DNA from: Pseudomonadota bacterium
GTDB taxonomy: Bacteria > Pseudomonadota > Alphaproteobacteria > Rs-D84
Direction: 5' to 3'
NCBI GenBank assembly: GCA_009781955.1
Contig: WQUT01000022.1
Span: forward strand, 1 to 6,192
Length of the DNA stretch: 6,192 nucleotides
Positions 1 to 5,596 of this stretch are shown piece by piece (the stretch's first letter is position 1; every line of letters starts with the position of its first letter). Made by a program: the position numbers and the translations under genes. A model generated the notes under the pieces. That model had not been told where the DNA came from. It did no database searches and saw only the letters and a list, made by a program, of their open reading frames with translations.

Positions 1-157
1 GCGCGACCTGTCCATCGGATATCAATTCGGCCGCGCGGTGTGGGGCGGCGTTGACGACGACGAATACGAAGAAATGAAGGGCAATATGGAAGAGCTGCTG
101 GCCGATGAAAAAAGTCCTTGGAAGAAATTGCCGTTTGATATGAAGTTGGCATTTTAG
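1..157 (+). CDS. C-terminal end of a probable outer-membrane beta-barrel protein (BamA-like by context), partial
   Basis: This is the last 51 codons of a gene that starts before the window; it is read from base 2 and ends at TAG 155-157. The final residues, LPFDMKLAF, alternate hydrophobic side chains (L, F, M, L, F at -9, -7, -5, -3, -1) and end in phenylalanine. That is the classic C-terminal beta-signal that the BAM complex recognises in outer-membrane barrels. An earlier stretch, SIGYQFGRAVW, could be the penultimate strand, with an acidic loop (DDDEYEE and following) between them. In many proteobacteria bamA lies just upstream of lpxD, so BamA is the best contextual guess. The visible tail does not resemble the BamA C-termini I know well enough to name it, and another barrel protein is possible. 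The stop codon overlaps the first base of a heptad repeat array. Confidence 0.5.
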   Translation, partial: RDLSIGYQFGRAVWGGVDDDEYEEMKGNMEELLADEKSPWKKLPFDMKLAF

Positions 158-326
158 TCGTTAGTCATTGGTCGTTAGTCGTTGGTCGTTAGTCGTTGGT
201 CGTTAGTCGGTATAAATGAGTTATCTTAACGACCAACTACCAACGACCAACGACTAACGACCAACGACTAACGACCAACGACTAACGACCAACGACTAAC
301 GACCAACGACTAACGACCAACGACTA
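155..326. repeat. Inverted array of 7-bp repeats (GTCGTTR / YAACGAC)
   Basis: Seven head-to-tail heptads of the form GTCGTTA/GTCGTTG run from 157 to 205. After a 21-nt spacer (206-226), fourteen heptads of the complementary form TAACGAC/CAACGAC run from 227 to 324. The A and G variants mostly alternate, giving an effective 14-bp period. Segment 157-205 can pair with 227-275 at 46 of 49 positions, a very large potential hairpin or cruciform, and seven more heptads trail to its right. The ends are symmetrical: TAGTCGTT at the left and AACGACTA at the right. The left end begins within the stop codon of the upstream gene. A T-rich run (334-343) follows, so the transcript could terminate here. The same unit recurs after lpxD. 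Confidence 0.95.
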
Positions 327-341
327 TCCTATCTTTTTTAT

Positions 342-376
342 TTGCGCTTGCACATTTTTAAGGTATAATGCCGGCA
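342..376 (+). promoter_or_regulatory. Putative sigma-70-type promoter for lpxD
   Basis: A perfect TATAAT -10 box lies at 364-369. It is preceded by TTGCGC at 342-347 (4 of 6 to TTGACA) with a 16-bp spacer. Transcription would be expected to start about 6-7 bases after the -10 box, at roughly 375-377, which is the lpxD start codon itself (376). If so, the lpxD message would be leaderless or nearly so. The only Shine-Dalgarno-like bases (AAGG at 360-363) are 12 nt upstream and would lie outside such a transcript. This is a sequence reading only. Confidence 0.6.
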
Positions 377-1422
377 TGTTAAATTTCATTAAAAAGCTCT
401 TTATGCCGCGGGGACAACGGTTCACGGCGGGCGAATTGGCGAAAAAATTCGGCCTGACGCTCCGCGGGTCCGCGGATACCGTCGTCACTGGCCTTGCGCC
501 CATTGCGGATGCCAAGGCGGGCGATCTGGCGTTTTATTCTACCGAGAAAACATCCGCGACATTCAAAATCCTGCCCATAGAGGTTTTGAAACAGACGCGC
601 GCATCCGTAATACTGCTGCGGCCGGAACACGAAAAGAACGCGCCCAAGGGCGCGACCCTGCTGATATCCGCGCATCCCCGCGCAGACGTCGCAAAAATTC
701 TGGGCGCCATTTACGCGCCGCCGCGCCGCCGCGGGGTTCATTTTACCGCGCACACCGAACGCGGGGTATTTTTTCGCAAGAAAAGCACCAATTATATCGG
801 GCAAAACGTGGTCATAGAGCGCGGCGCGGTCATAGAGCCGGACGTCCAGATATTCGCAAACGCCTTTATCGGCCGCAATGTGACGCTGGGCGCCGGAACA
901 ATCATTCATGCCGGCGCGCACATTGAAAACGCGACGCTGGGCGATTCCTGCGTTATTTATCCGGGCGCAGTGATTGGCAAGGACGGCTTTGGATACACCC
1001 GCCAAGGCGACAAGAACGTGTTTATCCAGCATGCCGGGCGCGTCATTTTGGGCAACCACGTGTCGGTCGGTTCGTGTTCGTGCATTGACCGCGGCCTGAT
1101 TACCGACACGGTTATCGGCGACGAGACCAAGATTGACAACCTGTGCCAAATCGCGCACGGCGTAATAATCGGAAAGCAATGTTTTCTGGCGGCGGGCACG
1201 GGAATCGCGGGGGGCGTCGTCGCGGGCAACCGCGTTTTGTTCGGCGGGCACGTCGGAATATCCAACAAGGTCCAAATCGGCGACGACGCGGAAATAGGCG
1301 CGCAATCCGGCGTATTTCGCAATATCCCGGCGGGCGAGAAAGTAATGGGATCCCCGGCGGTTAATGTAACCGAATACCTGCGCTCTGTCGCCTGGACGAG
1401 GAAACAGATAAAGAAGAATTAG
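376..1422 (+). CDS. lpxD: UDP-3-O-acylglucosamine N-acyltransferase LpxD
   Basis: LpxD adds the N-linked 3-hydroxyacyl chain from acyl-ACP to UDP-3-O-acyl-glucosamine, the third step of lipid A synthesis, in the cytoplasm. The 348-residue length is usual for the family. Residues about 15-110 form the N-terminal uridine-binding domain (FTAGELAKKFGL, then GLAPIADAKAGDLAFYS). From about 138 to 328 the protein is a left-handed beta-helix of hexapeptide repeats with many I/V-G-x-x-x-x steps. The DGFGY motif is at 203-207, and the motif IDNLCQIAH ends in His261, which matches the catalytic histidine of E. coli LpxD. A C-terminal helix follows (YLRSVAWTRKQIKK). The first 15 residues extend slightly beyond the E. 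coli start, but no better downstream start with a ribosome site is evident. Heptad repeat arrays flank the gene on both sides, and the stop TAG is shared with the second one. Confidence 0.96.
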   Translation: MLNFIKKLFMPRGQRFTAGELAKKFGLTLRGSADTVVTGLAPIADAKAGDLAFYSTEKTSATFKILPIEVLKQTRASVILLRPEHEKNAPKGATLLISAHPRADVAKILGAIYAPPRRRGVHFTAHTERGVFFRKKSTNYIGQNVVIERGAVIEPDVQIFANAFIGRNVTLGAGTIIHAGAHIENATLGDSCVIYPGAVIGKDGFGYTRQGDKNVFIQHAGRVILGNHVSVGSCSCIDRGLITDTVIGDETKIDNLCQIAHGVIIGKQCFLAAGTGIAGGVVAGNRVLFGGHVGISNKVQIGDDAEIGAQSGVFRNIPAGEKVMGSPAVNVTEYLRSVAWTRKQIKKN

Positions 1423-1496
1423 TCGTTGGTCGTTAGTCATTGGTAAGTAGTAGAAAATTTACTGACCAACGACTAACGACCAATTACCAACGACTA
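1420..1496. repeat. Second inverted heptad-repeat element between lpxD and fabZ
   Basis: Forward heptads GTCGTTG, GTCGTTA and GTCATTG occupy 1422-1442. A 24-nt spacer (1443-1466) follows, then the reverse-type heptads CAACGAC, TAACGAC, CAATTAC and CAACGAC (1467-1494). The 1422-1442 segment pairs with 1467-1487 with about three mismatches, giving a 21-bp stem. The outer ends, TAGTCGTT and AACGACTA, are the same as those of the larger element upstream of lpxD. As there, the left end starts inside the stop codon (TAG 1420-1422) of the preceding gene. In a lpxD-fabZ transcript this would form a hairpin between the two cistrons. Confidence 0.93.
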
Positions 1497-1517
1497 TAAA
1501 AAACAAAGGTTTTTACC

Positions 1518-1958
1518 ATGACCATCACAAAGCAAGGCATTGAAGAAATCATTCCGCATCGCGGCGACATGCTGATGATTGACGAGATTCGCGAATACGA
1601 CGAAACCAGCGGGATCGGGATCAAGCGCGTGCGCGGCGACGAATTCTGGTGCGCGGGGCACTTTCCCGGCAATCCCATCATGCCCGGGGTGTTACAGGTA
1701 GAGGCGATGGCCCAAACCGCGTGCTTTATCGCGTTCAAGGGCCTGGATACCAAGGGGGACGAGACGCTGGGATACTTTACCACTATGGAAAAGATAAAGT
1801 TTTTCAGCATGGTGCGCCCGGGCGACGTTCTGGAACTGCATGTGGAAATAACGGCGAAAAAAATGCGTCTTTACAAGTTCCACGGAATAGCCATGGTCGG
1901 CGGGAAAAAAGTCAGCGAGGCCACATTCACCGCGATCATGGATCCCGTTAATAAATAA
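1518..1958 (+). CDS. fabZ: 3-hydroxyacyl-[acyl-carrier-protein] dehydratase FabZ
   Basis: FabZ dehydrates 3-hydroxyacyl-ACP to trans-2-enoyl-ACP in type II fatty-acid elongation. It draws on the same hydroxyacyl-ACP pool that LpxD uses, which explains the common lpxD-fabZ pairing. At 146 residues it is a normal single hot-dog domain. IIPHRGDMLMID (11-22) is the family's N-terminal signature. The active-site segment reads GHFPGNPIMPGVLQVEAMAQ, with catalytic His48 and Glu62. FFSMVRPGD (95-103) is the usual later motif. The start ATG is preceded by AAAGG at 1505-1509, 8 nt away. The gene lies about 20 bp after the heptad element that separates it from lpxD and is probably cotranscribed with it. 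The stop TAA (1956-1958) overlaps the first bases of a palindromic element. lpxA, the usual next gene, is not here. Confidence 0.96.
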   Translation: MTITKQGIEEIIPHRGDMLMIDEIREYDETSGIGIKRVRGDEFWCAGHFPGNPIMPGVLQVEAMAQTACFIAFKGLDTKGDETLGYFTTMEKIKFFSMVRPGDVLELHVEITAKKMRLYKFHGIAMVGGKKVSEATFTAIMDPVNK

Positions 1959-2087
1959 CCACCCCGCCGGCTACGCCGGCACCCCTCCAAAGGAGGGGAA
2001 CAGAGGGGCGTGCCATGCGTTTCCCCTCCTTCGGAGGGGTGGATTTTTTGCGGAGCTTTTATCGCGAGCAAAAAAGACGGGGTGGTT
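1957..2087. repeat. Nested palindromic repeat element, gene-free
   Basis: The outer ends are AACCACCCCG (1957-1966) and its exact reverse complement CGGGGTGGTT (2078-2087). Inside are two 17-bp hairpin palindromes, CCCCTCCAAAGGAGGGG (1982-1998) and CCCCTCCTTCGGAGGGG (2023-2039). With their flanks (1981-2000 and 2021-2040) these are also inverted copies of each other at 19 of 20 positions. The second would form a C(UUCG)G tetraloop in RNA. Further hairpins are GCCGGCTACGCCGGC (1966-1980) and TTTTTTGC/GCAAAAAA (2044-2051 with 2068-2075). A perfect 12-bp palindrome, CTTTTGCAAAAG, abuts the right end (2088-2099). From memory, similar C-rich palindromes recur in intergenic regions of many bacterial genomes, sometimes next to DUF559 genes; that point is recollection rather than something seen here. 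The left end overlaps the fabZ stop. Confidence 0.9.
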
Positions 2088-2144
2088 CTTTTGCAAAAGA
2101 CTATCCGAATTCCGACACCCACCCCAGTTTTTCGCTCGCAGTGC

Positions 2145-2207
2145 TACACGTATCCTCGTAATTGTTTGAACTTCGCGATAACAGCTCGTTCGCACATACT
2201 CGGATTC
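2145..2207. repeat. Dispersed repeat, copy 1 (63 bp)
   Basis: This segment, from TACACGTATCCTCGTA to CATACTCGGATTC, matches 5635-5709 along both of its halves. The left half (about 33 bp) and the right half (about 23 bp) are strongly conserved. The middle differs by a 12-bp length change. A TTTTCGCT sequence precedes both copies at slightly different distances. No convincing reading frame is conserved, so it is more likely a DNA or RNA element than a gene. It lies between the palindromic element at 1957-2087 and another 17-bp palindrome at 2239-2255. Confidence 0.8.
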
Positions 2208-2238
2208 TAAGCGCGGAAAAACACGCCAAGAAAAACTA

Positions 2239-2255
2239 CCCCTCCCAGGGAGGGG
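2239..2255. repeat. 17-bp palindrome CCCCTCCCAGGGAGGGG
   Basis: This is a perfect 8-1-8 palindrome of the same C-rich type and length as those at 1982-1998 and 2023-2039. It is followed by AA, as is the copy at 1982-1998. It marks the right edge of a repeat-filled, gene-free block that starts at the fabZ stop. The bases between here and the next gene (2256-2294) are a pyrimidine-rich tract. Confidence 0.85.
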
Positions 2256-2270
2256 AATGCGCGCTCACTT

Positions 2271-2304
2271 TTCCCTTTCCCATTTTCCCTTTTTATGCTA
2301 GAAT
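2271..2304 (+). promoter_or_regulatory. Weak candidate promoter for the secreted-protein operon
   Basis: Overlapping -10-like hexamers TATGCT (2294-2299) and TAGAAT (2299-2304) lie just upstream of the preferred start at 2322. The only -35 candidate is TTCCCT at 2271-2276, 17 bp from the first -10 box and a poor match. A start near 2305-2311 would leave a short leader containing the GAGAG ribosome-site sequence (2313-2317). The pyrimidine tract before it lacks any other promoter-like signal. Confidence 0.3.
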
Positions 2305-2321
2305 TCTTGAAAGAGAGAATT

Positions 2322-4271
2322 ATGCTTTCCGCTGGCGTATTTTTTATAAAAAAACCGCGCGCGCGCGTCGCGCGGCTGTTCGTTGTCCCTTTTGTCGCTC
2401 TGTCACTCTGTAACTTTGTCGCTTTTGCGGCGCATGCCGCCAATACCCCGATCGGCGGGCCCGGCCCCGCGATTGTCGGCGGCGGCGGAAATCTGACCGG
2501 CTTTTACGGCGGGGTTGGCGCGATAAACAATAATCAGTGGAACCAGATGATAAACCCCAACCGCACGCCGCCCGCGGCCCAGCTGCCCGCGGCGGATTTC
2601 GGCAACTGCAACGCGATCGTCACGCGCTGTGCCCAGCCGAAATGTCCCGGCGGCGGGTGCATTGACATGGCGATAGCGGTGCCGATCGTCAACGGATGCG
2701 TGGCGGCAAACGCGGTCTGCAAGCAATACGGGGACGATTTGGTCCAGGCCATATCCGCGCAGATGGTCGCGAACGCCACGAACAAAGCGCAAGCGACCCA
2801 GGCCCAGATGGCGGCGGCCGCGACGGCCGCGGCCGCATCCGCGCAAAACGATGCCGCGGCCCAGCAGATGGCGGCGATGCAGCAACAGATGCAGCAGATG
2901 CAAGAAAAAATGGCGGCGGATCAGGCCGCACAACAAGCGCAAATGGCGGCGGCGGCAGCGGCCCAACAGGCGGCGGCCGCGACGGCCGCGGCCCAGCCGG
3001 CGCCGGCGACCGGCGGCGCGCCGTCAACCGCCATACCGGAAAATGTCTTGTCTGATGCCGCGGCGCGCGGCGTTTCCGCGGACATAATCGCGCGGAACCA
3101 GGCGTCGGGGCAAATACTCTCGCAATTGGAAAATGTCAGCGTTGCGTTGCAGAATGTAAAGAAAGCGATGCAGGACGCGTTCGCATACGCCGGCTGCGAC
3201 ACCCGCGGGGAAAATTGCACGGGGCCGAAACGCGTCGCGGCGTTCAAGGTCAAGGCGGCCGCGTTTTTTGACCCGTTTGAAACGGTCCAGGAAGAAGTTT
3301 ATAACGCCTTGATCCAGGCGCAGGCGCTGGGCGTTGATATTTCCGATATTTACATGATGCTGTCGTCTTCCTGCAACGTGTGGGGGCAATACCTGTGCGA
3401 ACAGGGCCAGATCTTGCGGTTTTCCGGATTGGCCCGCGACGCCGGCGGCAAATGTGAAGACACTGCGAATACAAGGTGCGCGCCCGACCCCGCATTGGTT
3501 GGAAAAATCGTCCCGCCGGCAAGCGGCGGGTGCCAATTGCTGCGCTTGCTGGGCGTGGGCGACGACGTGTATCAGAACTGGCTGGATGTCCCTACTTCTG
3601 AATCCACCGGCCCGGGCAGCGGACGATACACCGCGGTCGCGTGCGCATCCGACGCGCTGGCCACATCTGGATTCTTTAAAAACCTGCGGATGAATGTGGA
3701 CGATGTCGGCACGGACGATCTGGCCGCCGTCCTGTCCGCCGACGTGATTATGCCGGCAAAGGGCCCGCCGGCGGCGACCGGACCGGGATCGTTAGCGGTA
3801 TGCGCCATAACATCAGCGGAGCTTTCGTCCATATTAATCAGCAAGCGGATAAATGCCAGCACCGCCATAGAATCGCAGGGCGCGATTGCAACTCCTACGC
3901 CTACCGCAACATACGCCCAATGCATGCAGGATTGCAATTCCGACGAAGGCGTAGAAGATAGGCAATACTGCCTTGACAGGTGCGCCAACAATTATATGAA
4001 AAATGTTTACACAAGCTCTCCGGCATACCAAGCCGCCCAAAGGGAAACTATCAATAAAATGGACGCCTCTGTTGACGCCAATCTTAACAAATTTAAAGCC
4101 AATATGCCAACTACGGATCAACTGAGAAAATCTTTGACCCCGGAATTAAAAACTTTGCAGCCTCAAACAGGCTATAATTCTCCCAGCGCTTGCTATGAAG
4201 CGAATTGCAAAGGGATTGCGGACGGCAGCCAAGCATTGATGGAATGCAGAAAAAAGTGCGACGGAATATAA
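2322..4271 (+). CDS. Large cysteine-rich secreted protein with Ala/Gln-rich helical region, family not recognised
   Basis: I do not recognise a family. The start at 2322 is preferred because GAGAG lies 4 nt upstream. It also gives a standard Sec signal peptide: basic KKPRARVAR, then a hydrophobic run of about 18 residues, then AHA before the cleavage site. An in-frame ATG at 2295 adds nine residues (658 in total) and has no ribosome site. In 658-residue numbering, cleavage falls near 48/49. The mature part has 23 cysteines. Six lie at 105-142. Residues about 155-235 are Ala/Gln/Met-rich and probably helical or coiled-coil, followed by a Pro/Gly/Ala linker. The middle (300-505) holds nine cysteines. 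The C-terminus has CX3C-X11-CX3C (543-563) and CX4C-X12-CX3C (633-655). Such spacing can staple a helical hairpin by disulfides, which fits a periplasmic or extracellular site. It is probably cotranscribed with the next gene, 17 bp away. Base composition is less GC-rich after about 3880. Confidence 0.85.
   Translation: MLSAGVFFIKKPRARVARLFVVPFVALSLCNFVAFAAHAANTPIGGPGPAIVGGGGNLTGFYGGVGAINNNQWNQMINPNRTPPAAQLPAADFGNCNAIVTRCAQPKCPGGGCIDMAIAVPIVNGCVAANAVCKQYGDDLVQAISAQMVANATNKAQATQAQMAAAATAAAASAQNDAAAQQMAAMQQQMQQMQEKMAADQAAQQAQMAAAAAAQQAAAATAAAQPAPATGGAPSTAIPENVLSDAAARGVSADIIARNQASGQILSQLENVSVALQNVKKAMQDAFAYAGCDTRGENCTGPKRVAAFKVKAAAFFDPFETVQEEVYNALIQAQALGVDISDIYMMLSSSCNVWGQYLCEQGQILRFSGLARDAGGKCEDTANTRCAPDPALVGKIVPPASGGCQLLRLLGVGDDVYQNWLDVPTSESTGPGSGRYTAVACASDALATSGFFKNLRMNVDDVGTDDLAAVLSADVIMPAKGPPAATGPGSLAVCAITSAELSSILISKRINASTAIESQGAIATPTPTATYAQCMQDCNSDEGVEDRQYCLDRCANNYMKNVYTSSPAYQAAQRETINKMDASVDANLNKFKANMPTTDQLRKSLTPELKTLQPQTGYNSPSACYEANCKGIADGSQALMECRKKCDGI
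2811..2993 (+). repeat. In-frame 24-bp direct repeat in the Ala/Gln-rich region
   Basis: Identical 24-bp segments lie at 2811-2834 and 2970-2993, both encoding AAAATAAA (residues 173-180 and 226-233 in 658-residue numbering). They are 159 bp, or 53 codons, apart and in frame. The intervening DNA is full of short CAG/ATG/GCG runs encoding Gln, Met and Ala. The arrangement suggests expansion of this segment by duplication or slippage, and recombination between the copies would change its length without breaking the frame. Confidence 0.85.
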
Positions 4272-4288
4272 AATTCGGAAAAGCGTAA

Positions 4289-5068
4289 ATGAAAAAACTG
4301 TTTTTGATCTTTGCCGTTTCTTCTCTGCTCTTTTGGGCGCAAGAATGCGCCCCAAGGGCGGCGCACGCGGCCCCATCGCCCAACTATTTCGTAAAGAGGC
4401 AGGCCAACGGCGACGTGACGGTCATGCCCTATGCCGCGATGTGCACCGCGCATGCGTATAATATTGGCGAGATCAGCAACGATGTATTTGACAACGATTA
4501 CGCGCGCAGGGATGAAATGAACAAGGTCGTCGCGATGAAGTCCGAATTAATCACGCGCGAGATGAAGCGTCAATACGACTATCTGGACGCGACCGTTAAA
4601 AGGTTCCAAATCCAATTGCAGAAAGCCGTGCTTGTCGCCCAGGCCGAGGCGGCCGGCGCGCCCGCGGCGGGCTCTGCAACCGGCGGTTCCGGCACGGGTC
4701 TGGCCGGCGCGGACAACTGCAACGGGAAAAGCCGCACGGATACCGTATATTGCCTGCGTAATAATTATACCAAGATGCAGAATGCAATCGCCGCCGGCAA
4801 AATTGACCGCGCGCTGAAAAACCAGATCCAGGCCGATATCCAAGCCATCACAAACATAGGCTGCGGCAAAGACGGATGCCCGAACCAAATCAACCTTACC
4901 GGGGTAAGTGCGGATGGAAAAACAAAATTGTCAGATTTCGCCTGCAAAGATACAAACCTTATCTCAAAAGATAAAGTTCAAAATTGTCTTTACGTTATAA
5001 GCGGCACAACAAATGCATTGGAAGAAGCCGGCAGAGCATCCGCCGCAAAGCCTACTACTGTTCCATAA
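4289..5068 (+). CDS. Secreted protein with predicted coiled coil and seven mature cysteines, family not recognised
   Basis: I do not recognise this 259-residue protein. It starts with a Sec signal peptide: MKK, the hydrophobic core LFLIFAVSSLLFW, and a c-region ending AHA at 25-27. Residues about 74-120 are charged and heptad-like (EMNKVVAMKSELITREMKRQ and on), suggesting a coiled coil. A flexible Ala/Gly linker follows (about 121-141). The mature part has cysteines at 52, 144, 155, 192, 197, 219 and 233, an odd number, so one may be free or pair with a partner. GGAA at 4277-4280 sits 8 nt before the ATG. The gene follows the larger secreted-protein gene by 17 bp and is followed by a terminator, so the two form a probable operon. 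Its plan (signal peptide ending AHA, helix, linker, cysteines) mirrors that neighbour, which suggests related jobs or a complex in the envelope. Composition becomes more AT-rich after about 4860. Confidence 0.88.
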   Translation: MKKLFLIFAVSSLLFWAQECAPRAAHAAPSPNYFVKRQANGDVTVMPYAAMCTAHAYNIGEISNDVFDNDYARRDEMNKVVAMKSELITREMKRQYDYLDATVKRFQIQLQKAVLVAQAEAAGAPAAGSATGGSGTGLAGADNCNGKSRTDTVYCLRNNYTKMQNAIAAGKIDRALKNQIQADIQAITNIGCGKDGCPNQINLTGVSADGKTKLSDFACKDTNLISKDKVQNCLYVISGTTNALEEAGRASAAKPTTVP

Positions 5069-5082
5069 GTAAATGAGAGAAT

Positions 5083-5109
5083 AAAAAGGCCCGTTTGGGT
5101 CTTTTTTTA
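5083..5109 (+). terminator. Rho-independent terminator of the secreted-protein operon
   Basis: The stem AGGCCC (5086-5092 region) pairs with GGGTCT across a GTTT loop, with one G-T wobble. It is flanked by AAAAA on the left and a run of seven T on the right. It begins 15 bp after the stop codon of the second secreted-protein gene. The A-run and T-run mean it could also work for leftward transcripts arriving from the DUF559 gene. Confidence 0.9.
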
Positions 5110-5148
5110 TTTCATGCGAATGAGTGCTAAATGCCCTTCTCAGAAGGG

Positions 5149-5194
5149 CCGGAAAGCTTGGGCCGCGCTTTCTTGCGGGCCCTTAGCTTTCCGG
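5149..5194. repeat. Hairpin at the left side of the DUF559 cassette
   Basis: CCGGAAAGCT (5149-5158) pairs with AGCTTTCCGG (5185-5194), and GGGCC (5160-5164) pairs with GGCCC (5178-5182), leaving a 13-nt loop. It overlaps the stop codon of the DUF559 gene, so it may also end that leftward transcript, although no good U-run follows. Confidence 0.85.
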
Positions 5195-5584
5195 GGTAGT
5201 CACGCCCAAGCTTTTTATTCTTTTGATAGTTTCAGCATGCAGTAAAGGCAATGGCCAACTGATATCTTTTTTTATTTCCTTGTCATCAAGGTGAATCACT
5301 ATCAAACCTAAACTTTCCAAATAATTATGTCTCTTTGTATCATATTTTTCTTTAAAATCATGCGAATCGCCGTCTACTTCAACAACCATTCCTATATCAG
5401 GGCAATAAAAATCAACAATATAATTCCCAATAATTTTTTGTCGGTCAAAATTCAGGTCTAAGAATTTTTTGCGATATAGCTCTTTCCATAGCAACACTTC
5501 GGAAAAAGTCATGTTGTTTCTCAAATACCGCGCGCGTTCGCGCAAAGTTGGATTAAAGGGTAAATTTTTGTAGTTGATAAGCAT
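5183..5584 (-). CDS. DUF559-family endonuclease-like protein (PD-(D/E)XK, Vsr-like)
   Basis: The 133-residue protein has the full layout of the DUF559 family, small single-domain proteins of the restriction-endonuclease/very-short-patch-repair fold. LRERARYLRNNMTFSEVLLW (14-33) is the typical N-terminal helix with a conserved Glu (29). FDRQKIIGNYIVDFYCP (46-62) supplies the core Asp (58). MVVEVDGDSH (66-75) supplies the acidic pair of the active site. YDTKRHNYLESLGLIVIHL (81-99) is the usual following strand-helix. A DNA-nicking or cleaving role is inferred from the family, and substrates are generally unknown. The gene is much more AT-rich than its neighbours, a sign of transfer. Its ATG lies 3 bp inside the right inner inverted repeat, and its last codons (TTPES and stop) run into the left one. 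The ribosome site is poor (GGGG about 10 nt upstream). It converges on the secreted-protein operon. Confidence 0.92.
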   Translation of the reverse strand: MLINYKNLPFNPTLRERARYLRNNMTFSEVLLWKELYRKKFLDLNFDRQKIIGNYIVDFYCPDIGMVVEVDGDSHDFKEKYDTKRHNYLESLGLIVIHLDDKEIKKDISWPLPLLHAETIKRIKSLGVTTPES

Positions 5585-5596
5585 TCTTGACTACCC

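Noticed and set aside
155..326. CRISPR array
   Set aside because: Units are only 7 bp, lie directly head-to-tail without unique spacers, and switch orientation halfway.
379..1440. 353-codon open frame on the reverse strand opposite lpxD
   Set aside because: It is a shadow of lpxD in GC-rich DNA. Its translation is Arg/Ala-rich without recognisable motifs, while the forward frame is an unmistakable LpxD.
1484..1500. TATAAA at 1495-1500 as a fabZ promoter
   Set aside because: There is no acceptable -35 hexamer at 15-19 bp spacing, and the sequence is largely the end of the heptad element.
2295..2321. Upstream ATG (2295) as the start of the large secreted protein
   Set aside because: It has no ribosome site and would lengthen the signal peptide n-region to about 27 residues. 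The ATG at 2322 follows GAGAG and gives a normal signal peptide. It cannot be fully excluded.
2355..2375. Alternating CG tract with a short palindrome (possible Z-DNA or hairpin)
   Set aside because: It encodes the basic PRARVAR part of the signal peptide and is adequately explained by GC-rich Arg/Ala codons.
1971..2413. Short open frames on both strands through the gap between fabZ and the secreted-protein gene
   Set aside because: They run through palindromes and dispersed repeats, with no ribosome sites or family resemblance. The similarity between the reverse frames of the two dispersed-repeat copies is explained by DNA similarity.
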